Positions 26,175 through 36,437 of a stretch of 64,000 bases of DNA are shown one piece after another. Location of the stretch: assembly GCF_900094555.1 (NCBI RefSeq), contig NZ_FMAC01000002.1, forward strand, positions 797,510-861,509. The letters run 5' to 3'. Under the pieces are notes generated by a model. The model saw nothing but the letters and a program-made list of their open reading frames with translations. It had not been told where the DNA came from and searched no databases. The DNA comes from Martinezella hainanensis (GTDB lineage Bacteria > Pseudomonadota > Alphaproteobacteria > Rhizobiales > Rhizobiaceae). The stretch's first letter is position 1, and the number at the start of each line of letters is the position of its first letter. A program made the position numbers and the translations under genes.

Positions 26175-26834
26175 ATGATGTTCAAGACTGACAACAAAAT
26201 GCGGGCAGGTCTCTCTGCTCTGGCTCTCATGATCGGCGCGGCCATGCCGGCTGCCGCCTTTGCTCAAGATGCGTCCAACGCAGCTCCGGCTGACGGCGGC
26301 GGCGATCCCAATCAGCCGCGTCTCGGCTGGTACAAGACCTGCACCAAGCAGGACGATGCCGATATCTGCATCGTGCAGAACCTGATCATGGCGAACAACG
26401 GCCAGCTCGTGACGGCTGTCGGCCTCATCTCCGTTGACGGCAAGGTCAACCGCAAGATCCTGCAGATCTCGGTTCCGACCGCTCGCCTCATCCCGCCCGG
26501 CATCACCATGCAGGTCGATGGCGGCAAGGGCCAGAAGCTCGACTACGCCGTCTGCCTGCCGGACAAATGCACCGCCGAAGTCCCGGTCACCGACGCGATG
26601 ATCGCTTCGCTGAAGAAGGGCACCGACGTGACCTTCACCTCGGTCAACTTCCGCCGCGCTCCGAACCCGATCAAGATCTCGCTGACCGGCTTCGGCGCCG
26701 CCTTCGACGGCCCGGCGATCTCCGACTCGAAGCTTGCCGAAAGCCAGAAGAGCCTGCAGGACAGCATGCAGAAGAAGGCCGAGGAAGCCCGCAAGAAGCT
26801 CGAAGACGCGCAGAAGGCTGCCAAGCAGCAGTAA
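26175..26834 (+). CDS. Invasion-associated locus B (IalB) family protein
   Basis: A 219-residue exported protein of the IalB family (PF06776 type). The start at 26175 follows AGGAGG by 10 bases; a longer open frame upstream is not supported. The signal peptide ends near AAFA-QD. The mature domain includes GWYKTCTKQDDADICIVQN and the cysteine pair in YAVCLPDKCTAEVPV, typical of this family. The C-terminus is a charged Lys/Glu/Ala-rich helix (about residues 190-219). In Bartonella and Brucella relatives are linked to host-cell entry or envelope function; the role in rhizobia is unclear. A strong terminator follows. Confidence 0.88.
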   Translation: MMFKTDNKMRAGLSALALMIGAAMPAAAFAQDASNAAPADGGGDPNQPRLGWYKTCTKQDDADICIVQNLIMANNGQLVTAVGLISVDGKVNRKILQISVPTARLIPPGITMQVDGGKGQKLDYAVCLPDKCTAEVPVTDAMIASLKKGTDVTFTSVNFRRAPNPIKISLTGFGAAFDGPAISDSKLAESQKSLQDSMQKKAEEARKKLEDAQKAAKQQ

Positions 26835-26860
26835 GCTGGCGGAATTTCGTTCTATGAAGG

Positions 26861-26889
26861 AAAAAGCCCGGAGCGATCCGGGCTTTTTC
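26861..26889 (+). terminator. Rho-independent terminator after the ialB-like gene
   Basis: The stem AAAAAGCCCGGA / TCCGGGCTTTTT with a GCGA loop starts 27 bases after the stop. The A and T runs on both sides would let it work in either direction. Confidence 0.92.
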
Positions 26890-26916
26890 TTTGCGGTAAT
26901 CGACTATGATGCGCAA

Positions 26917-26951
26917 ACAAAAAAGGGAAGGCGTTGGGAGCACCTTCCCTT
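26917..26951 (-). terminator. Rho-independent terminator of hspQ
   Basis: Read on the minus strand, a 9-bp stem AAGGGAAGG / CCTTCCCTT is followed by a T run. It lies 27 bases past the hspQ stop. Confidence 0.88.
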
Positions 26952-26977
26952 TGAGATAATGTTGATTTGACCGGCGA

Positions 26978-27307
26978 TTAGTGGGCGAAGCTCATCTTGG
27001 GCTTGAGCTGCCCGGTCGGGGCCTTATCAAAGATCTGAGCGACTTGCGGATTGCGCAAGGGAACACCGCTTTCGTCGTTCACGAGATTCTGTTCCGATAC
27101 ATAAGCCACATATTCCGTCTCGTCGTTTTCGGCGAGAAGGTGATAGAAGGGCTGGTCCTTGTCGGGCCGCACTTCAGCCGGAATGGAATTCCACCATTCC
27201 TCGGTATTTGCGAATTCCGGATCGACATCGAAGATGACACCACGGAAGGGGAACATCCGGTGTCGAACCACGTCGCCAATATTGAATTTTGCGTTTCGTT
27301 GTTTCAT
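26978..27307 (-). CDS. hspQ: Heat shock protein HspQ
   Basis: A 109-residue small protein of the HspQ/YccV family. It has the fold-defining segments FNIGDVVRHRMFPFRGVIFDVDPEF (about residues 8-32) and YHLLAENDETEYVAYVSEQNL. In E. coli HspQ is a specificity-enhancing factor and substrate of Lon and binds hemimethylated oriC DNA. A good AAGGAGG ribosome site lies 8 bases upstream, and an RpoH-like promoter lies directly before it, consistent with heat induction. Confidence 0.95.
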   Translation of the reverse strand: MKQRNAKFNIGDVVRHRMFPFRGVIFDVDPEFANTEEWWNSIPAEVRPDKDQPFYHLLAENDETEYVAYVSEQNLVNDESGVPLRNPQVAQIFDKAPTGQLKPKMSFAH

Positions 27308-27331
27308 GGCACGACCTCCTTTCAGGTAATC

Positions 27332-27360
27332 ATGTGGTGACTTTCACCACTGATATCAAG
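27332..27360 (-). promoter_or_regulatory. RpoH-like heat-shock promoter of hspQ with embedded palindrome
   Basis: On the minus strand, CTTGAT is separated by 17 bases from CCACAT, close to the rhizobial RpoH consensus CTTGAA-N17-CCANAT as I recall it. The expected start site is about 18 bases before the ATG. Inside the spacer and overlapping the -10 is a perfect inverted repeat GTGGTGA-N3-TCACCAC (27334-27350), which could be an operator. Confidence 0.7.
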
Positions 27361-27474
27361 GATTTTGCCCCCATTCCTTCATTGAACTGTCACATTCCGC
27401 CTGGTTCACCGAGCGATAGCCCAATGTAAAAACGCAATCTGGCGGCGACCTGCCTCCGGCCGCCCAATTGTGAA

Positions 27475-27500
27475 GAAAGCCCCGGCAAACCGGGGCTTTC
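27475..27500 (-). terminator. Terminator of glnA
   Basis: An 11-bp perfect stem GAAAGCCCCGG / CCGGGGCTTTC with a four-base loop lies 10 bases after the glnA stop on the minus strand. Confidence 0.88.
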
Positions 27501-27510
27501 GTATCCGATA

Positions 27511-28920
27511 TCAGACCGAGTAGTACATGTCGTATTCGACCGGATGCGGGGTCATTTCGAAGCGCATGACTTCCTGCATCTTCAGTTCGATGAAGGCATC
27601 GATCTGGTCGTCGTCAAAGACGCCGCCGGCGGTCAGGAACTTGCGGTCCTTGTCCAGGCTTTCCAGAGCTTCGCGCAGCGAACCACACACCGTCGGGATC
27701 TTCTTCAGTTCCTTCGGTGGCAGGTCGTAGAGGTCCTTGTCCATGGCCTTGCCGGGATGGATCTTGTTCTTGATGCCGTCAAGGCCAGCCATCAGCATGG
27801 CTGCGAAGCCGAGATAGGGGTTGGCGGTCGGGTCAGGGAAGCGGACTTCGACGCGCTTTGCCTTCGGGTTCGAGCCGAACGGGATGCGGCAGGAGGCGGA
27901 ACGGTTGCGAGCCGAATAGGCGAGCAGAACCGGAGCCTCGTAGCCCGGGACGAGGCGCTTGTAGGAGTTCGTCGACGGGTTGGTGAAGGCGTTGATCGCC
28001 TTGGCATGCTTGATGATACCGCCGATGTAGTAGAGGCAGCTCTCGGACAGGCCTGCATATTCGTCGCCAGCGAAGGTCGGCTTGCCGCCCTTCCAGATCG
28101 ACTGGTGAACGTGCATGCCCGAGCCGTTGTCGCCGAAGATCGGCTTCGGCATGAAGGTTGCCGTCTTGCCATAGGCATTGGCGACCTGATGCACGACGTA
28201 CTTGTAGATCTGCATCTTGTCGGCGTTGCGCACCAGAGTGTCGAACTTGATGCCAAGCTCATGCTGGGCGGCCGCGACTTCGTGGTGATGCTTTTCGACG
28301 ACGACGCCCATTTCGGTCAGAACCGTCAGCATCTCCGAGCGCATGTCCTGGCAGCTGTCGATCGGCGGAACCGGGAAGTAGCCGCCCTTGACGCGTGGAC
28401 GGTGGCCGAGGTTGCCGGTCTCGTAGTCGGTGTCGTCGTTGGACGGCAGCTCGCTGGAATCAAGCTTGAAGCCAGTGTTGTACGGGTCGGCCTTGTACTT
28501 GACGTCGTCGAAGACGAAGAATTCGGCTTCCGGGCCGAAGAAGGCGGTGTCGCCGATGCCGGAGGCCTTCAGATAGGCTTCAGCCTTCTTGGCGGTGCCG
28601 CGCGGATCGCGGTTATAGGCTTCGCCGGACACCGGATCGAGGATGTCGCAGAGGATGACCATGGTGGACTGCGCGAAGAACGGGTCCATGTGGACCGTGT
28701 CCGGATCAGGCATCAGCACCATGTCGGATTCGTTGATGGCCTTCCAACCGGCAATCGAGGAGCCGTCGAACATGACGCCATCGGCGAACATATCTTCGTC
28801 GACACAGACGATATCCATGGTGAGGTGTTGGAGCTTGCCCTTCGGATCCGTAAAGCGCAGGTCTACGAACTTGACGTCGTTGTCCTTGATTTGTTTCAAA
28901 ATTTCGCTTGCGGTCGTCAT
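27511..28920 (-). CDS. glnA: Glutamine synthetase type I
   Basis: A 469-residue cytoplasmic enzyme making glutamine from glutamate, ammonia and ATP. It is the standard GSI length. Seen motifs: [17 protein letters not shown] (beta-Grasp), [11 protein letters not shown] metal site, the ATP-site [16 protein letters not shown], and the adenylylation tyrosine Y398 in DLYDLPPKE. It lies 63 bases downstream of glnB on the same strand, giving the classic rhizobial glnB-glnA operon. A strong AAGGGAAG ribosome site precedes the ATG. Regulation is expected by adenylylation and nitrogen-responsive transcription from upstream of glnB. Confidence 0.98.
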   Translation of the reverse strand: MTTASEILKQIKDNDVKFVDLRFTDPKGKLQHLTMDIVCVDEDMFADGVMFDGSSIAGWKAINESDMVLMPDPDTVHMDPFFAQSTMVILCDILDPVSGEAYNRDPRGTAKKAEAYLKASGIGDTAFFGPEAEFFVFDDVKYKADPYNTGFKLDSSELPSNDDTDYETGNLGHRPRVKGGYFPVPPIDSCQDMRSEMLTVLTEMGVVVEKHHHEVAAAQHELGIKFDTLVRNADKMQIYKYVVHQVANAYGKTATFMPKPIFGDNGSGMHVHQSIWKGGKPTFAGDEYAGLSESCLYYIGGIIKHAKAINAFTNPSTNSYKRLVPGYEAPVLLAYSARNRSASCRIPFGSNPKAKRVEVRFPDPTANPYLGFAAMLMAGLDGIKNKIHPGKAMDKDLYDLPPKELKKIPTVCGSLREALESLDKDRKFLTAGGVFDDDQIDAFIELKMQEVMRFEMTPHPVEYDMYYSV

Positions 28921-28983
28921 TAAATTACTTCCCTTGACTTAGATGACGATTAAACGAGCCGCGGCCGAAAATGGCCGGGCGGA

Positions 28984-29399
<416 letters not shown>

Positions 29400-29669
29400 A
29401 TTGAAAACGAGCTGCCGTAAAAAATCCCGACGAATTCGCGCCGAGACGATGAATTGATGAGGATTTTTCGGAAAAATGGAAGCGATTTCGCGCTGAAATG
29501 CGTGGGATAAGCAAAATTTCGCAAAAAACAGCTATGCGCGGTAGGTTTGTGCTTCCGCAACGCCTTGAATCTTATTGTTTAATTATTATGCAAATGCACA
29601 TTTATAAACCAAATTGACCGCAGCAATAGCGGTTGTTTTTGAGGCAGATTTCGCATCTATAATGTTTGC
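29400..29669. other. AT-rich gap between glnB and nnrD
   Basis: This divergent gap is AT-richer than its surroundings. It holds no supported gene. Near its right end TATAAT (29658-29663) sits 6 bases before the nnrD start codon, with only a poor TTGTTT (29633-29638) as possible -35. The left part carries the glnB promoter region. Confidence 0.5.
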
Positions 29670-31145
29670 ATGATGTTGCCGCTCGCCGATCTGCTCCTTA
29701 CCCCCGATGCTATGTCTGCCGTAGACAGCGCCGCTGCCGCTTCCGGCATCGATTCCTATGGGCTCATGGAAAAGGCAGGACAGGCGGTGGCTGCTGCCGC
29801 ACTCCGGTATTTTCCCGGAGCCATCCGATATGTCGTCCTCTGCGGGCCGGGCAACAATGGCGGCGACGGCTATGTGGCGGCCCGTGCGCTGCAACAGACT
29901 GGAACCACCGTGCGGCTGTTTCATCTGGGCGACCCGCAGCAGCTTAAGGGAGATGCTGCACGCGCCTTTGCCGATTGCCCCATCGAAGGCGAGGCGATCG
30001 GCGGCTATCTTCCACAGGCTGGCGATATCGTCATCGATGCGATTTTCGGTGCGGGCCTCTCCAGGCCGGTTCCGGACGATATTGCTGCCGTCATCGCTCG
30101 CGTTGCGGCGGCCGGTATTCCCGTGATTGCCGTCGACTTGCCGTCCGGTCTTGATGGGCGCAGCGGCCAGGTTCTCGGCGCTGCCTTCCGTGCCATGCGC
30201 ACTGTGACCTTCATGACGCGCAAGCCGGGTCATCTTCTGCTTCCCGGCCGGGAGCTATGCGGGGAGCTTGAGGTTTTCGACATCGGCATTCCCGGCCGGA
30301 TCGTGCGCGCCCACGCTGACGACTTGCTCGCCGAAAACACGCCCGCCCAGTGGTACGCGGCCATACCCTCGGCGGGTGCCGAGACGCACAAATACAAGCG
30401 CGGCCACCTTATCGTCTTTTCGGGCGGGCCGAACGCGACGGGCGCGGCGCGCATGTCCGCCATGGCCGGGCTGAAGGCCGGGGCAGGGCTCGTCACCATC
30501 GCCTCGCCGCCGGACGCGCTCGGTGTCAATGCGGGCCTGCTGACCGCAATCATGCTGCATGCTGTCGAGGACGAGGCTTCGTTGCGGGCATGGCTCGCCG
30601 ATCGGCGCCTGTCGACCTTCGTTCTTGGGCCTGGCTTCGGCTCGGGCGAGAAGGCGCGGCAATTCTGTCTCGCACTCGCAGACCGCCATCTCGTACTGGA
30701 TGCAGACGGCATCACTGCATTTCGCGATGATCCGCAACAGCTCTTCGATGCTTTCGCCGAAGGGCCGACGCGATTGGTGCTGACGCCGCATGAGGGGGAG
30801 TTCGGCCGGCTCTTTCCCGACATCGCTGCCGACGAAACCCTGAGCAAGACCGATAAGGCGAGGGCTGCTGCCGCGAGAGCCAACGCCGCCATCATCTACA
30901 AGGGCGCCGACAGCGTGATCGCCGCTCCGGACGGAAGGGCACTGATCAACGCCAACGCGCCGCCCTGGCTTGCCACAGCTGGCTCCGGCGATGTGCTCGC
31001 CGGCATTGTCGGTGGCCTGATGGCTCAAGGAGCGCCGGCCTTCGAGGCGGCGGCCGCAGGCGTCTGGCTGCATGGCCTTGCGGGCCAGCATGCCGGCAAG
31101 GGGCTGACGGCCGAAGATCTCGTCGCAGCCGTCAAACCGCTGTAA
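29670..31145 (+). CDS. nnrDE: Bifunctional NAD(P)HX epimerase/dehydratase
   Basis: A 491-residue enzyme that repairs hydrated NADH/NADPH. The N-terminal YjeF_N epimerase domain (about residues 1-215) contains LCGPGNNGGDGYVAAR. The C-terminal ADP-dependent dehydratase domain of the ribokinase fold (about 225-491) has NATGAARMSAMAGLKAGAG and the catalytic NAPPWLATAGSGDVLAG. No ribosome site is visible, and the TATAAT box ends just 6 bases before the ATG, so a leaderless mRNA is possible. The gene ends two bases before the convergent DUF72 gene. Confidence 0.94.
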   Translation: MMLPLADLLLTPDAMSAVDSAAAASGIDSYGLMEKAGQAVAAAALRYFPGAIRYVVLCGPGNNGGDGYVAARALQQTGTTVRLFHLGDPQQLKGDAARAFADCPIEGEAIGGYLPQAGDIVIDAIFGAGLSRPVPDDIAAVIARVAAAGIPVIAVDLPSGLDGRSGQVLGAAFRAMRTVTFMTRKPGHLLLPGRELCGELEVFDIGIPGRIVRAHADDLLAENTPAQWYAAIPSAGAETHKYKRGHLIVFSGGPNATGAARMSAMAGLKAGAGLVTIASPPDALGVNAGLLTAIMLHAVEDEASLRAWLADRRLSTFVLGPGFGSGEKARQFCLALADRHLVLDADGITAFRDDPQQLFDAFAEGPTRLVLTPHEGEFGRLFPDIAADETLSKTDKARAAAARANAAIIYKGADSVIAAPDGRALINANAPPWLATAGSGDVLAGIVGGLMAQGAPAFEAAAAGVWLHGLAGQHAGKGLTAEDLVAAVKPL

Positions 31146-31147
31146 AA

Positions 31148-31954
31148 TTACTTGGCGACTTCCGCCTGCAACGCAATCGCGCCCGGGGGGGCGTTCACCT
31201 TGCCCTCGTGGATCATGAAGGCAAAGACATCGCGCGGTTCCGTCTTGACCTTGCGCTTGGCATCGATCAGCGGCAGATCATCAGGTACATTGCCCTTGGC
31301 CCATGTCTTCAATCGATCCGCCCAGGCTGTCAAATCCTTCGGCGGATAGCAGGTCTTAATATCGTCCGACCCCTTCTGCAGGCGGGCATAGACGAAATCC
31401 GCCGTAACATCCGCGATCATCGGATACTCGAAATGCTCGGCACAAACAGGCGCCACATTGTATTTCTCGAGCAGCGCGATGAATTCTGGCACCTTGAAGG
31501 AATCATGCCTGACTTCGACGACATGTTTGAGCGCAAGACCGTCCTGCTTGGCCGGCAGGAGTTTCAGAAATGCCTCGAAATCATCCGGATCGAACTTCTT
31601 CGTCGGCGCGAACTGCCAGAGCAAGGGGCCGAGATGATCGCCGAGCTCGCTGATGCCCGATTCCAAAAACTTCTGCATGGATTCGCCGGCCTCGGAAAGA
31701 ACACGGCGGTTGGTGACAAAGCGGGTCGCCTTCAAGGAGAAGATAAAACCATCGGGAACGTCAGCGGCCCATTTGGCGAAGACCTCGGGCTTTTGCGTGC
31801 TGTAATAGGTGCCGTTGACCTCGATCACCCTCAGCTGGCGGCTGGCGTAGTTCAGCTCGTCCTTCTGCTTCAGCGTGCCGGGATAGAAGGTCCCGCGCCA
31901 GGGCTCGAAAGTCCAGCCGCCTATGCCTGTGCGGATTTCGCCCGCTTTGGTCAT
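31148..31954 (-). CDS. DUF72 (YecE-like) family protein
   Basis: A 268-residue protein of the DUF72/YecE family, predicted TIM-barrel-like. The N-terminal GIGGWTFEPWRGTFYPG and FSLKATRFVTNRRVL segments are typical, as is ALKHVVEVRHDSFKV in the centre. Function is unknown. A clear GGAGGAGAG ribosome site precedes the ATG. It sits 33 bases downstream of uvrA on the same strand and may be co-transcribed with it, giving possible SOS-linked expression. Confidence 0.9.
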   Translation of the reverse strand: MTKAGEIRTGIGGWTFEPWRGTFYPGTLKQKDELNYASRQLRVIEVNGTYYSTQKPEVFAKWAADVPDGFIFSLKATRFVTNRRVLSEAGESMQKFLESGISELGDHLGPLLWQFAPTKKFDPDDFEAFLKLLPAKQDGLALKHVVEVRHDSFKVPEFIALLEKYNVAPVCAEHFEYPMIADVTADFVYARLQKGSDDIKTCYPPKDLTAWADRLKTWAKGNVPDDLPLIDAKRKVKTEPRDVFAFMIHEGKVNAPPGAIALQAEVAK

Positions 31955-31987
31955 TCTCTCCTCCTTGGACGTTCGTCCGGGTGAATC

Positions 31988-34909
31988 TTACTCGGCCGCC
32001 GCAACCTTCTTCACCGGCCGCCGCTCCAGCAACTCCCTAAGGAACTGCCCTGTGTAGGAGCGCTTCTCCTTGACGATCGTCTCGGGCGTACCGACGGCCA
32101 CGATCTCACCGCCGCCATCGCCACCCTCAGGACCGAAATCGAGGATCCAGTCGGCGGTCTTGATGACTTCGAGATTGTGCTCGATGACCACGACCGAATT
32201 GCCCTGATTGACCAGCTCGTGCAGCATTTCCAGAAGCTTGGCGACATCGTGGAAGTGCAGCCCGGTTGTGGGTTCGTCGAGAATGTAGAGCGTCCGGCCC
32301 GTCGATCGCTTCGACAGTTCCTTGGCTAGCTTGACGCGCTGCGCCTCGCCACCCGAAAGCGTATTGGCCTGCTGCCCCACCTTGATATAGCCAAGGCCGA
32401 CATCCTTCAGGCTCTGCAGCTTGTCGCGCACGGCGGGAACGGCGGCAAAGAAATCGACGCCTTCCTCGACCGTCATGTCGAGCACGTCGGCGATCGACTT
32501 GGTCTTGAAGGTGACGTCAAGGGTTTCGCGGTTGTAGCGCTTGCCATGGCAGACGTCGCAGGTGACGTAGACGTCGGGCAGGAAGTGCATCTCGATCTTG
32601 ATGACGCCATCACCCTGGCACGCCTCGCAGCGGCCGCCCTTGACGTTGAAGGAGAAGCGGCCGGGCTGATAGCCGCGCGCCTTGGCTTCCGGCAGGCCGG
32701 CAAACCAGTCGCGGATCGGCGTGAAGGCGCCCGTATAGGTCGCCGGGTTCGAACGCGGGGTGCGGCCGATCGGCGACTGGTCGATATCGATTACCTTGTC
32801 GATATGTTCGAAACCGTCGATGCGGTCGTGATCGGCGGGGATCTCGCGGGCACCCATGACGCGCCGCGCCGCCGACTTATAAAGCGTCTCGATCAGGAAG
32901 GTGGACTTGCCGCCGCCGGAAACGCCCGTCACCGCAGTGAACACGCCGAGCGGGATCGAAGCCGTGACATTCTTGAGGTTGTTGCCTCTAGCGCCGACAA
33001 CCTTGATTTCCTTGCCCTTCTTCGGCCTGCGGCGCTCGTCCGGAACAGGCACCCCAAGCTCGCCGGAGAGATATTTACCGGTCAGTGACTTCGGGTTTGC
33101 CATGATATCCTGCGGCGTACCATGTGCCACCACCTGGCCACCATGCACGCCGGCCGCCGGACCGATATCGACCACATCGTCGGCCGTCAGAATGGCATCC
33201 TCATCATGCTCGACGACGATCACGGTGTTGCCGATATCGCGCAGATGTTTCAGCGTTTCCAGCAGGCGGGCATTGTCGCGCTGGTGCAGACCGATGGACG
33301 GTTCATCGAGTACGTAAAGAACGCCGGTCAGGCCCGAACCGATCTGCGACGCCAGCCGGATACGCTGGCTTTCGCCGCCGGACAACGTACCGGAGTTGCG
33401 CGACAGGCTGAGGTACTCAAGCCCTACATCATTGAGGAAGCGCAGACGATCGCGGATTTCCTTGAGGATACGGACCGCAATCTCGTTCTGCTTGTCGGTA
33501 AAGGTCCCAGGCAGCGCATCGAACCAGTCGCGGGCGACGCGGATCGACATCTCCGCCACCTGGCTGATGTGCAGCTTGTCGATCTTGACCGCCAAAGCCT
33601 CGGGCTTCAGGCGATAGCCGTTGCAGGCCGGGCAGGGGGCCGCCGACATGAAGCGTTCGATCTCCTCGCGTGCCCAGGCGGAATCCGTTTCCTTCCAGCG
33701 GCGCTCGAGGTTCGGCACGATGCCTTCGAAATTCTTGTGCGTTGTGTAGGAGCGTGCGCCGTCGGCATAGTGGAATTCGATCTTGTCTTCCGTGCCGTTC
33801 AGGATGACGTCCTTGGCCTTGTCGGACAGTTCGGTCCAGCGGCTGCCGAGCTTGAAGCCGTAATGCTTGCCGAGCGCTTCGAGCGTCTGATTGTAATAGG
33901 GCGAGGTCGACTTGGCCCAGGGAGCAATCGCGCCATCGCGCAGCGTGCGTTCCGGTTCTGGCACAATCAGGTCCGGATCGATCTTCTGCTGCGAGCCAAG
34001 GCCGTCGCAGGACGGGCAGGCGCCGAACGGGTTGTTGAACGAAAACAGGCGCGGCTCGATTTCCGGAATGGTGAAGCCGGAAACCGGGCAGGCGAATTTC
34101 TCCGAGAACAGCACGCGCTCATGCGTCTCGTTCAACGACTTGTTGGCCGAGCCGCCAGCGGCGGTCTCTTCCGGCGGCAGCGGCTTGTCGGCGAATTCCG
34201 CGACCGCAAGACCGTCCGCAAGCCGCAACGAGGTTTCGAAGCTGTCTGCCAGTCGCGCCGCCATATCTGGCCGCACGACGATACGATCGACCACGACATC
34301 GATATCGTGCTTGTACTTCTTGTCGAGCGCCGGCACGTCGGCGATTTCATAAAACTGGCCGTCGACCTTGACGCGCTGGAAGCCCTTTTTCATGAGCTCC
34401 GCCAGTTCCTTCTTGTATTCGCCCTTACGTCCGCGCACGAGCGGCGCGAGAATATAAAGCCGGGTGCCTTCCTCGTAGGCAAGCACGCGGTCGACCATCT
34501 GGCTGACCGTCTGGCTCTCGATCGGCAGGCCCGTGACAGGCGAATAGGGCACGCCGACGCGGGCGAATAACAGGCGCATATAGTCGTAGATTTCGGTGAC
34601 CGTGCCGACCGTCGAGCGCGGATTGCGCGACGTGGTCTTCTGTTCGATCGAAATCGCCGGCGACAGACCATCGATCTGGTCGACATCTGGCTTCTGCATC
34701 ATTTCGAGGAACTGGCGCGCATAGGCCGAAAGGCTTTCGACATAGCGACGCTGCCCTTCGGCATAGATCGTGTCAAAGGCGAGCGACGACTTGCCGGAGC
34801 CGGAGAGGCCGGTCATGACGATCAGCTTGTTGCGTGGCAGGTCGAGATCGATGCCCTTGAGATTGTGCTCACGCGCACCACGTATGGAAATAGTCTTCAA
34901 TTCGCTCAT
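31988..34909 (-). CDS. uvrA: Excinuclease ABC subunit A
   Basis: A 973-residue damage-recognition ATPase of nucleotide excision repair. Two ABC modules are visible: Walker [14 protein letters not shown] (about residues 33-45) and [13 protein letters not shown] (about 660), with signatures [12 protein letters not shown] and [12 protein letters not shown]. Zinc-finger cysteine pairs are seen in CPVSGF...CPSC and CEACQGD...CDVC. Length is slightly above the 940 of E. coli, with a C-terminal Lys/Ala tail. It is divergent from ssb, with an SOS box between them oriented toward uvrA. It partners functionally with Mfd, encoded 12 kb to the left. Confidence 0.98.
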   Translation of the reverse strand: MSELKTISIRGAREHNLKGIDLDLPRNKLIVMTGLSGSGKSSLAFDTIYAEGQRRYVESLSAYARQFLEMMQKPDVDQIDGLSPAISIEQKTTSRNPRSTVGTVTEIYDYMRLLFARVGVPYSPVTGLPIESQTVSQMVDRVLAYEEGTRLYILAPLVRGRKGEYKKELAELMKKGFQRVKVDGQFYEIADVPALDKKYKHDIDVVVDRIVVRPDMAARLADSFETSLRLADGLAVAEFADKPLPPEETAAGGSANKSLNETHERVLFSEKFACPVSGFTIPEIEPRLFSFNNPFGACPSCDGLGSQQKIDPDLIVPEPERTLRDGAIAPWAKSTSPYYNQTLEALGKHYGFKLGSRWTELSDKAKDVILNGTEDKIEFHYADGARSYTTHKNFEGIVPNLERRWKETDSAWAREEIERFMSAAPCPACNGYRLKPEALAVKIDKLHISQVAEMSIRVARDWFDALPGTFTDKQNEIAVRILKEIRDRLRFLNDVGLEYLSLSRNSGTLSGGESQRIRLASQIGSGLTGVLYVLDEPSIGLHQRDNARLLETLKHLRDIGNTVIVVEHDEDAILTADDVVDIGPAAGVHGGQVVAHGTPQDIMANPKSLTGKYLSGELGVPVPDERRRPKKGKEIKVVGARGNNLKNVTASIPLGVFTAVTGVSGGGKSTFLIETLYKSAARRVMGAREIPADHDRIDGFEHIDKVIDIDQSPIGRTPRSNPATYTGAFTPIRDWFAGLPEAKARGYQPGRFSFNVKGGRCEACQGDGVIKIEMHFLPDVYVTCDVCHGKRYNRETLDVTFKTKSIADVLDMTVEEGVDFFAAVPAVRDKLQSLKDVGLGYIKVGQQANTLSGGEAQRVKLAKELSKRSTGRTLYILDEPTTGLHFHDVAKLLEMLHELVNQGNSVVVIEHNLEVIKTADWILDFGPEGGDGGGEIVAVGTPETIVKEKRSYTGQFLRELLERRPVKKVAAAE

Positions 34910-35005
34910 CGTCGTATGCAGGTCCTTTGGAGTCTGCCTTTATTTAGTGATGCCAGCCCGCGAGTCGAGGCTGAAATGAAGGGTGGAGGCGGGTTTTCGA
35001 TTCCG

Positions 35006-35045
35006 TTGACATCATAATAGGGATAAATTAGAACAAAGAAAGAAC
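35006..35045. promoter_or_regulatory. LexA (SOS) box between uvrA and ssb, with promoter
   Basis: GAAC-N7-GAAC at 35031-35045 is the reverse complement of GTTC-N7-GTTC, the alphaproteobacterial LexA box. On the plus strand TTGACA (35006-35011) with a 17-base spacer leads to TAGAAC (35029-35034), so the box would overlap the -10 of an ssb promoter. LexA could thus control both genes. Confidence 0.8.
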
Positions 35046-35180
35046 AAAATTATTGCGGCGATTTCTTTGTGGATGAACGGAGCTGGAAAGGCCGCATAAA
35101 TAGCACGTGACGCCCGCTATGGGTTAAGGTGTCTGGATTGAATTTCAAAGCCGTCGATGGGCGGCAAGCAGGGTGGTATC

Positions 35181-35753
35181 ATGGCCGGTAGTGTGAACAA
35201 GGTAATTCTGGTTGGAAATCTCGGGGCTGACCCGGAAATCCGCCGCACGCAGGACGGTCGCCCGATCGCCAACCTCAACATCGCCACGTCGGAAACCTGG
35301 CGCGACCGCAATTCCGGCGAGCGCAAGGAAAAGACGGAATGGCACCGTGTCGTCATCTTCAATGAAGGCCTCTGCAAGGTCGCCGAGCAATATTTGAAGA
35401 AGGGCGCCAAGGTCTATATCGAAGGCGCGCTGCAGACGCGCAAGTGGCAGGATCAGAACGGCCAGGATAAGTATTCGACCGAAATCGTGCTGCAGGGCTT
35501 CAATTCGACCCTGACGATGCTGGATGGTCGTGGCGAAGGCGGCGGCGGCTCCATCGAAGGCGGCAGCCGTGGCGGTCGCAGCAGCGGCGGTGATTTTGGT
35601 GGTAGCTACGGCGGTGATTACGGTGGTGACGATTACGGCCAGTCGTCGTCTCAGGGCTCCTCCCGTGGCGGCGGTGGCAACCGTGGCGGCGGCAACCAGG
35701 GTGGCGGCGGCGGTAATTTCTCGCGTGATCTGGATGATGACATCCCGTTCTGA
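35181..35753 (+). CDS. ssb: Single-stranded DNA-binding protein
   Basis: A 190-residue protein binding single-stranded DNA in replication and repair. The OB-fold covers about residues 1-112 ([20 protein letters not shown] at the start, [10 protein letters not shown] in the middle). A long Gly/Ser/Arg-rich linker follows (about 120-180), and the conserved acidic tip DDDIPF ends the protein. The start at 35181 is chosen, as family members begin MAGSVNKV; the frame extends eight residues upstream. A bidirectional terminator follows. Confidence 0.96.
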   Translation: MAGSVNKVILVGNLGADPEIRRTQDGRPIANLNIATSETWRDRNSGERKEKTEWHRVVIFNEGLCKVAEQYLKKGAKVYIEGALQTRKWQDQNGQDKYSTEIVLQGFNSTLTMLDGRGEGGGGSIEGGSRGGRSSGGDFGGSYGGDYGGDDYGQSSSQGSSRGGGGNRGGGNQGGGGGNFSRDLDDDIPF

Positions 35754-35777
35754 GATCGGCGCAGCTGCTTGATCTTT

Positions 35778-35805
35778 AAAAGCCCGCCGCCTTGGCGGGC
35801 TTTTT
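35778..35805. terminator. Bidirectional terminator between ssb and marC
   Basis: The stem AAAGCCCGCC / GGCGGGCTTT with a GCCTT loop has A and T runs on both sides. It abuts the stop codon of the convergent marC-type gene, so it probably ends both transcripts. Confidence 0.9.
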
Positions 35806-36437
35806 CATGAAAGGGCGAGTGCCGCCCGTGCGCCGTCCACGACAAATTGCGCGGCAAGGGCTGCAAGGATGACCCCGAGCAGGCGGGTCAGGATGGCGCG
35901 GCCGGTCGCGCCGAGCATGCGGTCCAGCCTGTCGGAAATGGCCAATGCGGCAAAGACCAGGCAGAGATTGAGGGCGATGACGCCGATCAGCTGCGCTCGG
36001 TCGAGCATCGTCTGTAGCGAACCTGCGAGCAGGATCGTGGCCGAGATCGCGCCCGGACCCGCGATCAACGGCAAGGCGAGGGGAAAAACCGCGATATTGC
36101 GGATGTGATCCTTGGTGATCGCGACTTCCGTCGTCTTCTCTTTCCGGTCCTGCCGCCGCTCGAACACCATCTCGAAGGCGATCCAGAACAGCAGCAACCC
36201 GCCGGCAATTCGGAAAGCGCCGATGGAGATGCCGAGAACGCCAAGAACGCTCGCGCCGAACAAGGCGAAGGCTGCCAGGATGAAGAAGGCGATCAGCGAG
36301 CCGCGCAGCGCCACCTGTTTGCGTTCGGAGCGGTTCATGCCCGCCGTAAGCCCAATGAAAAGCGGCGCGAGCCCTGGCGGATCGACAGTCACAAGCAGCG
36401 TCGTGAAGGCATTGATCAGCGTATCCGCGCTCGCCAT
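35805..36437 (-). CDS. MarC/UPF0056 family membrane protein
   Basis: A 210-residue inner-membrane protein with about six hydrophobic spans. The family segments LLVTVDPPGLAPLFIGLT near the N-terminus and PLALPLIAGPGAISATILLA in the middle are clear. The start at 36437 (MASADTLINAF) is chosen because GGGGA lies five bases upstream; in-frame ATGs at 36476 and 36503 lack a ribosome site. The function of MarC-family proteins is unresolved; early links to multidrug resistance were not upheld. Confidence 0.9.
   Translation of the reverse strand: MASADTLINAFTTLLVTVDPPGLAPLFIGLTAGMNRSERKQVALRGSLIAFFILAAFALFGASVLGVLGISIGAFRIAGGLLLFWIAFEMVFERRQDRKEKTTEVAITKDHIRNIAVFPLALPLIAGPGAISATILLAGSLQTMLDRAQLIGVIALNLCLVFAALAISDRLDRMLGATGRAILTRLLGVILAALAAQFVVDGARAALALS

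Noticed and set aside
27544..28923. Long plus-strand open frame opposite glnA (459 residues)
   Set aside because: It mirrors the glnA codon structure, has no ribosome site or known motifs, and glnA on the minus strand is certain.
35695..35735. Gly-rich repeats in ssb as a separate tandem-repeat element
   Set aside because: They encode the normal flexible linker of SSB and stay in frame up to the DDDIPF tip.
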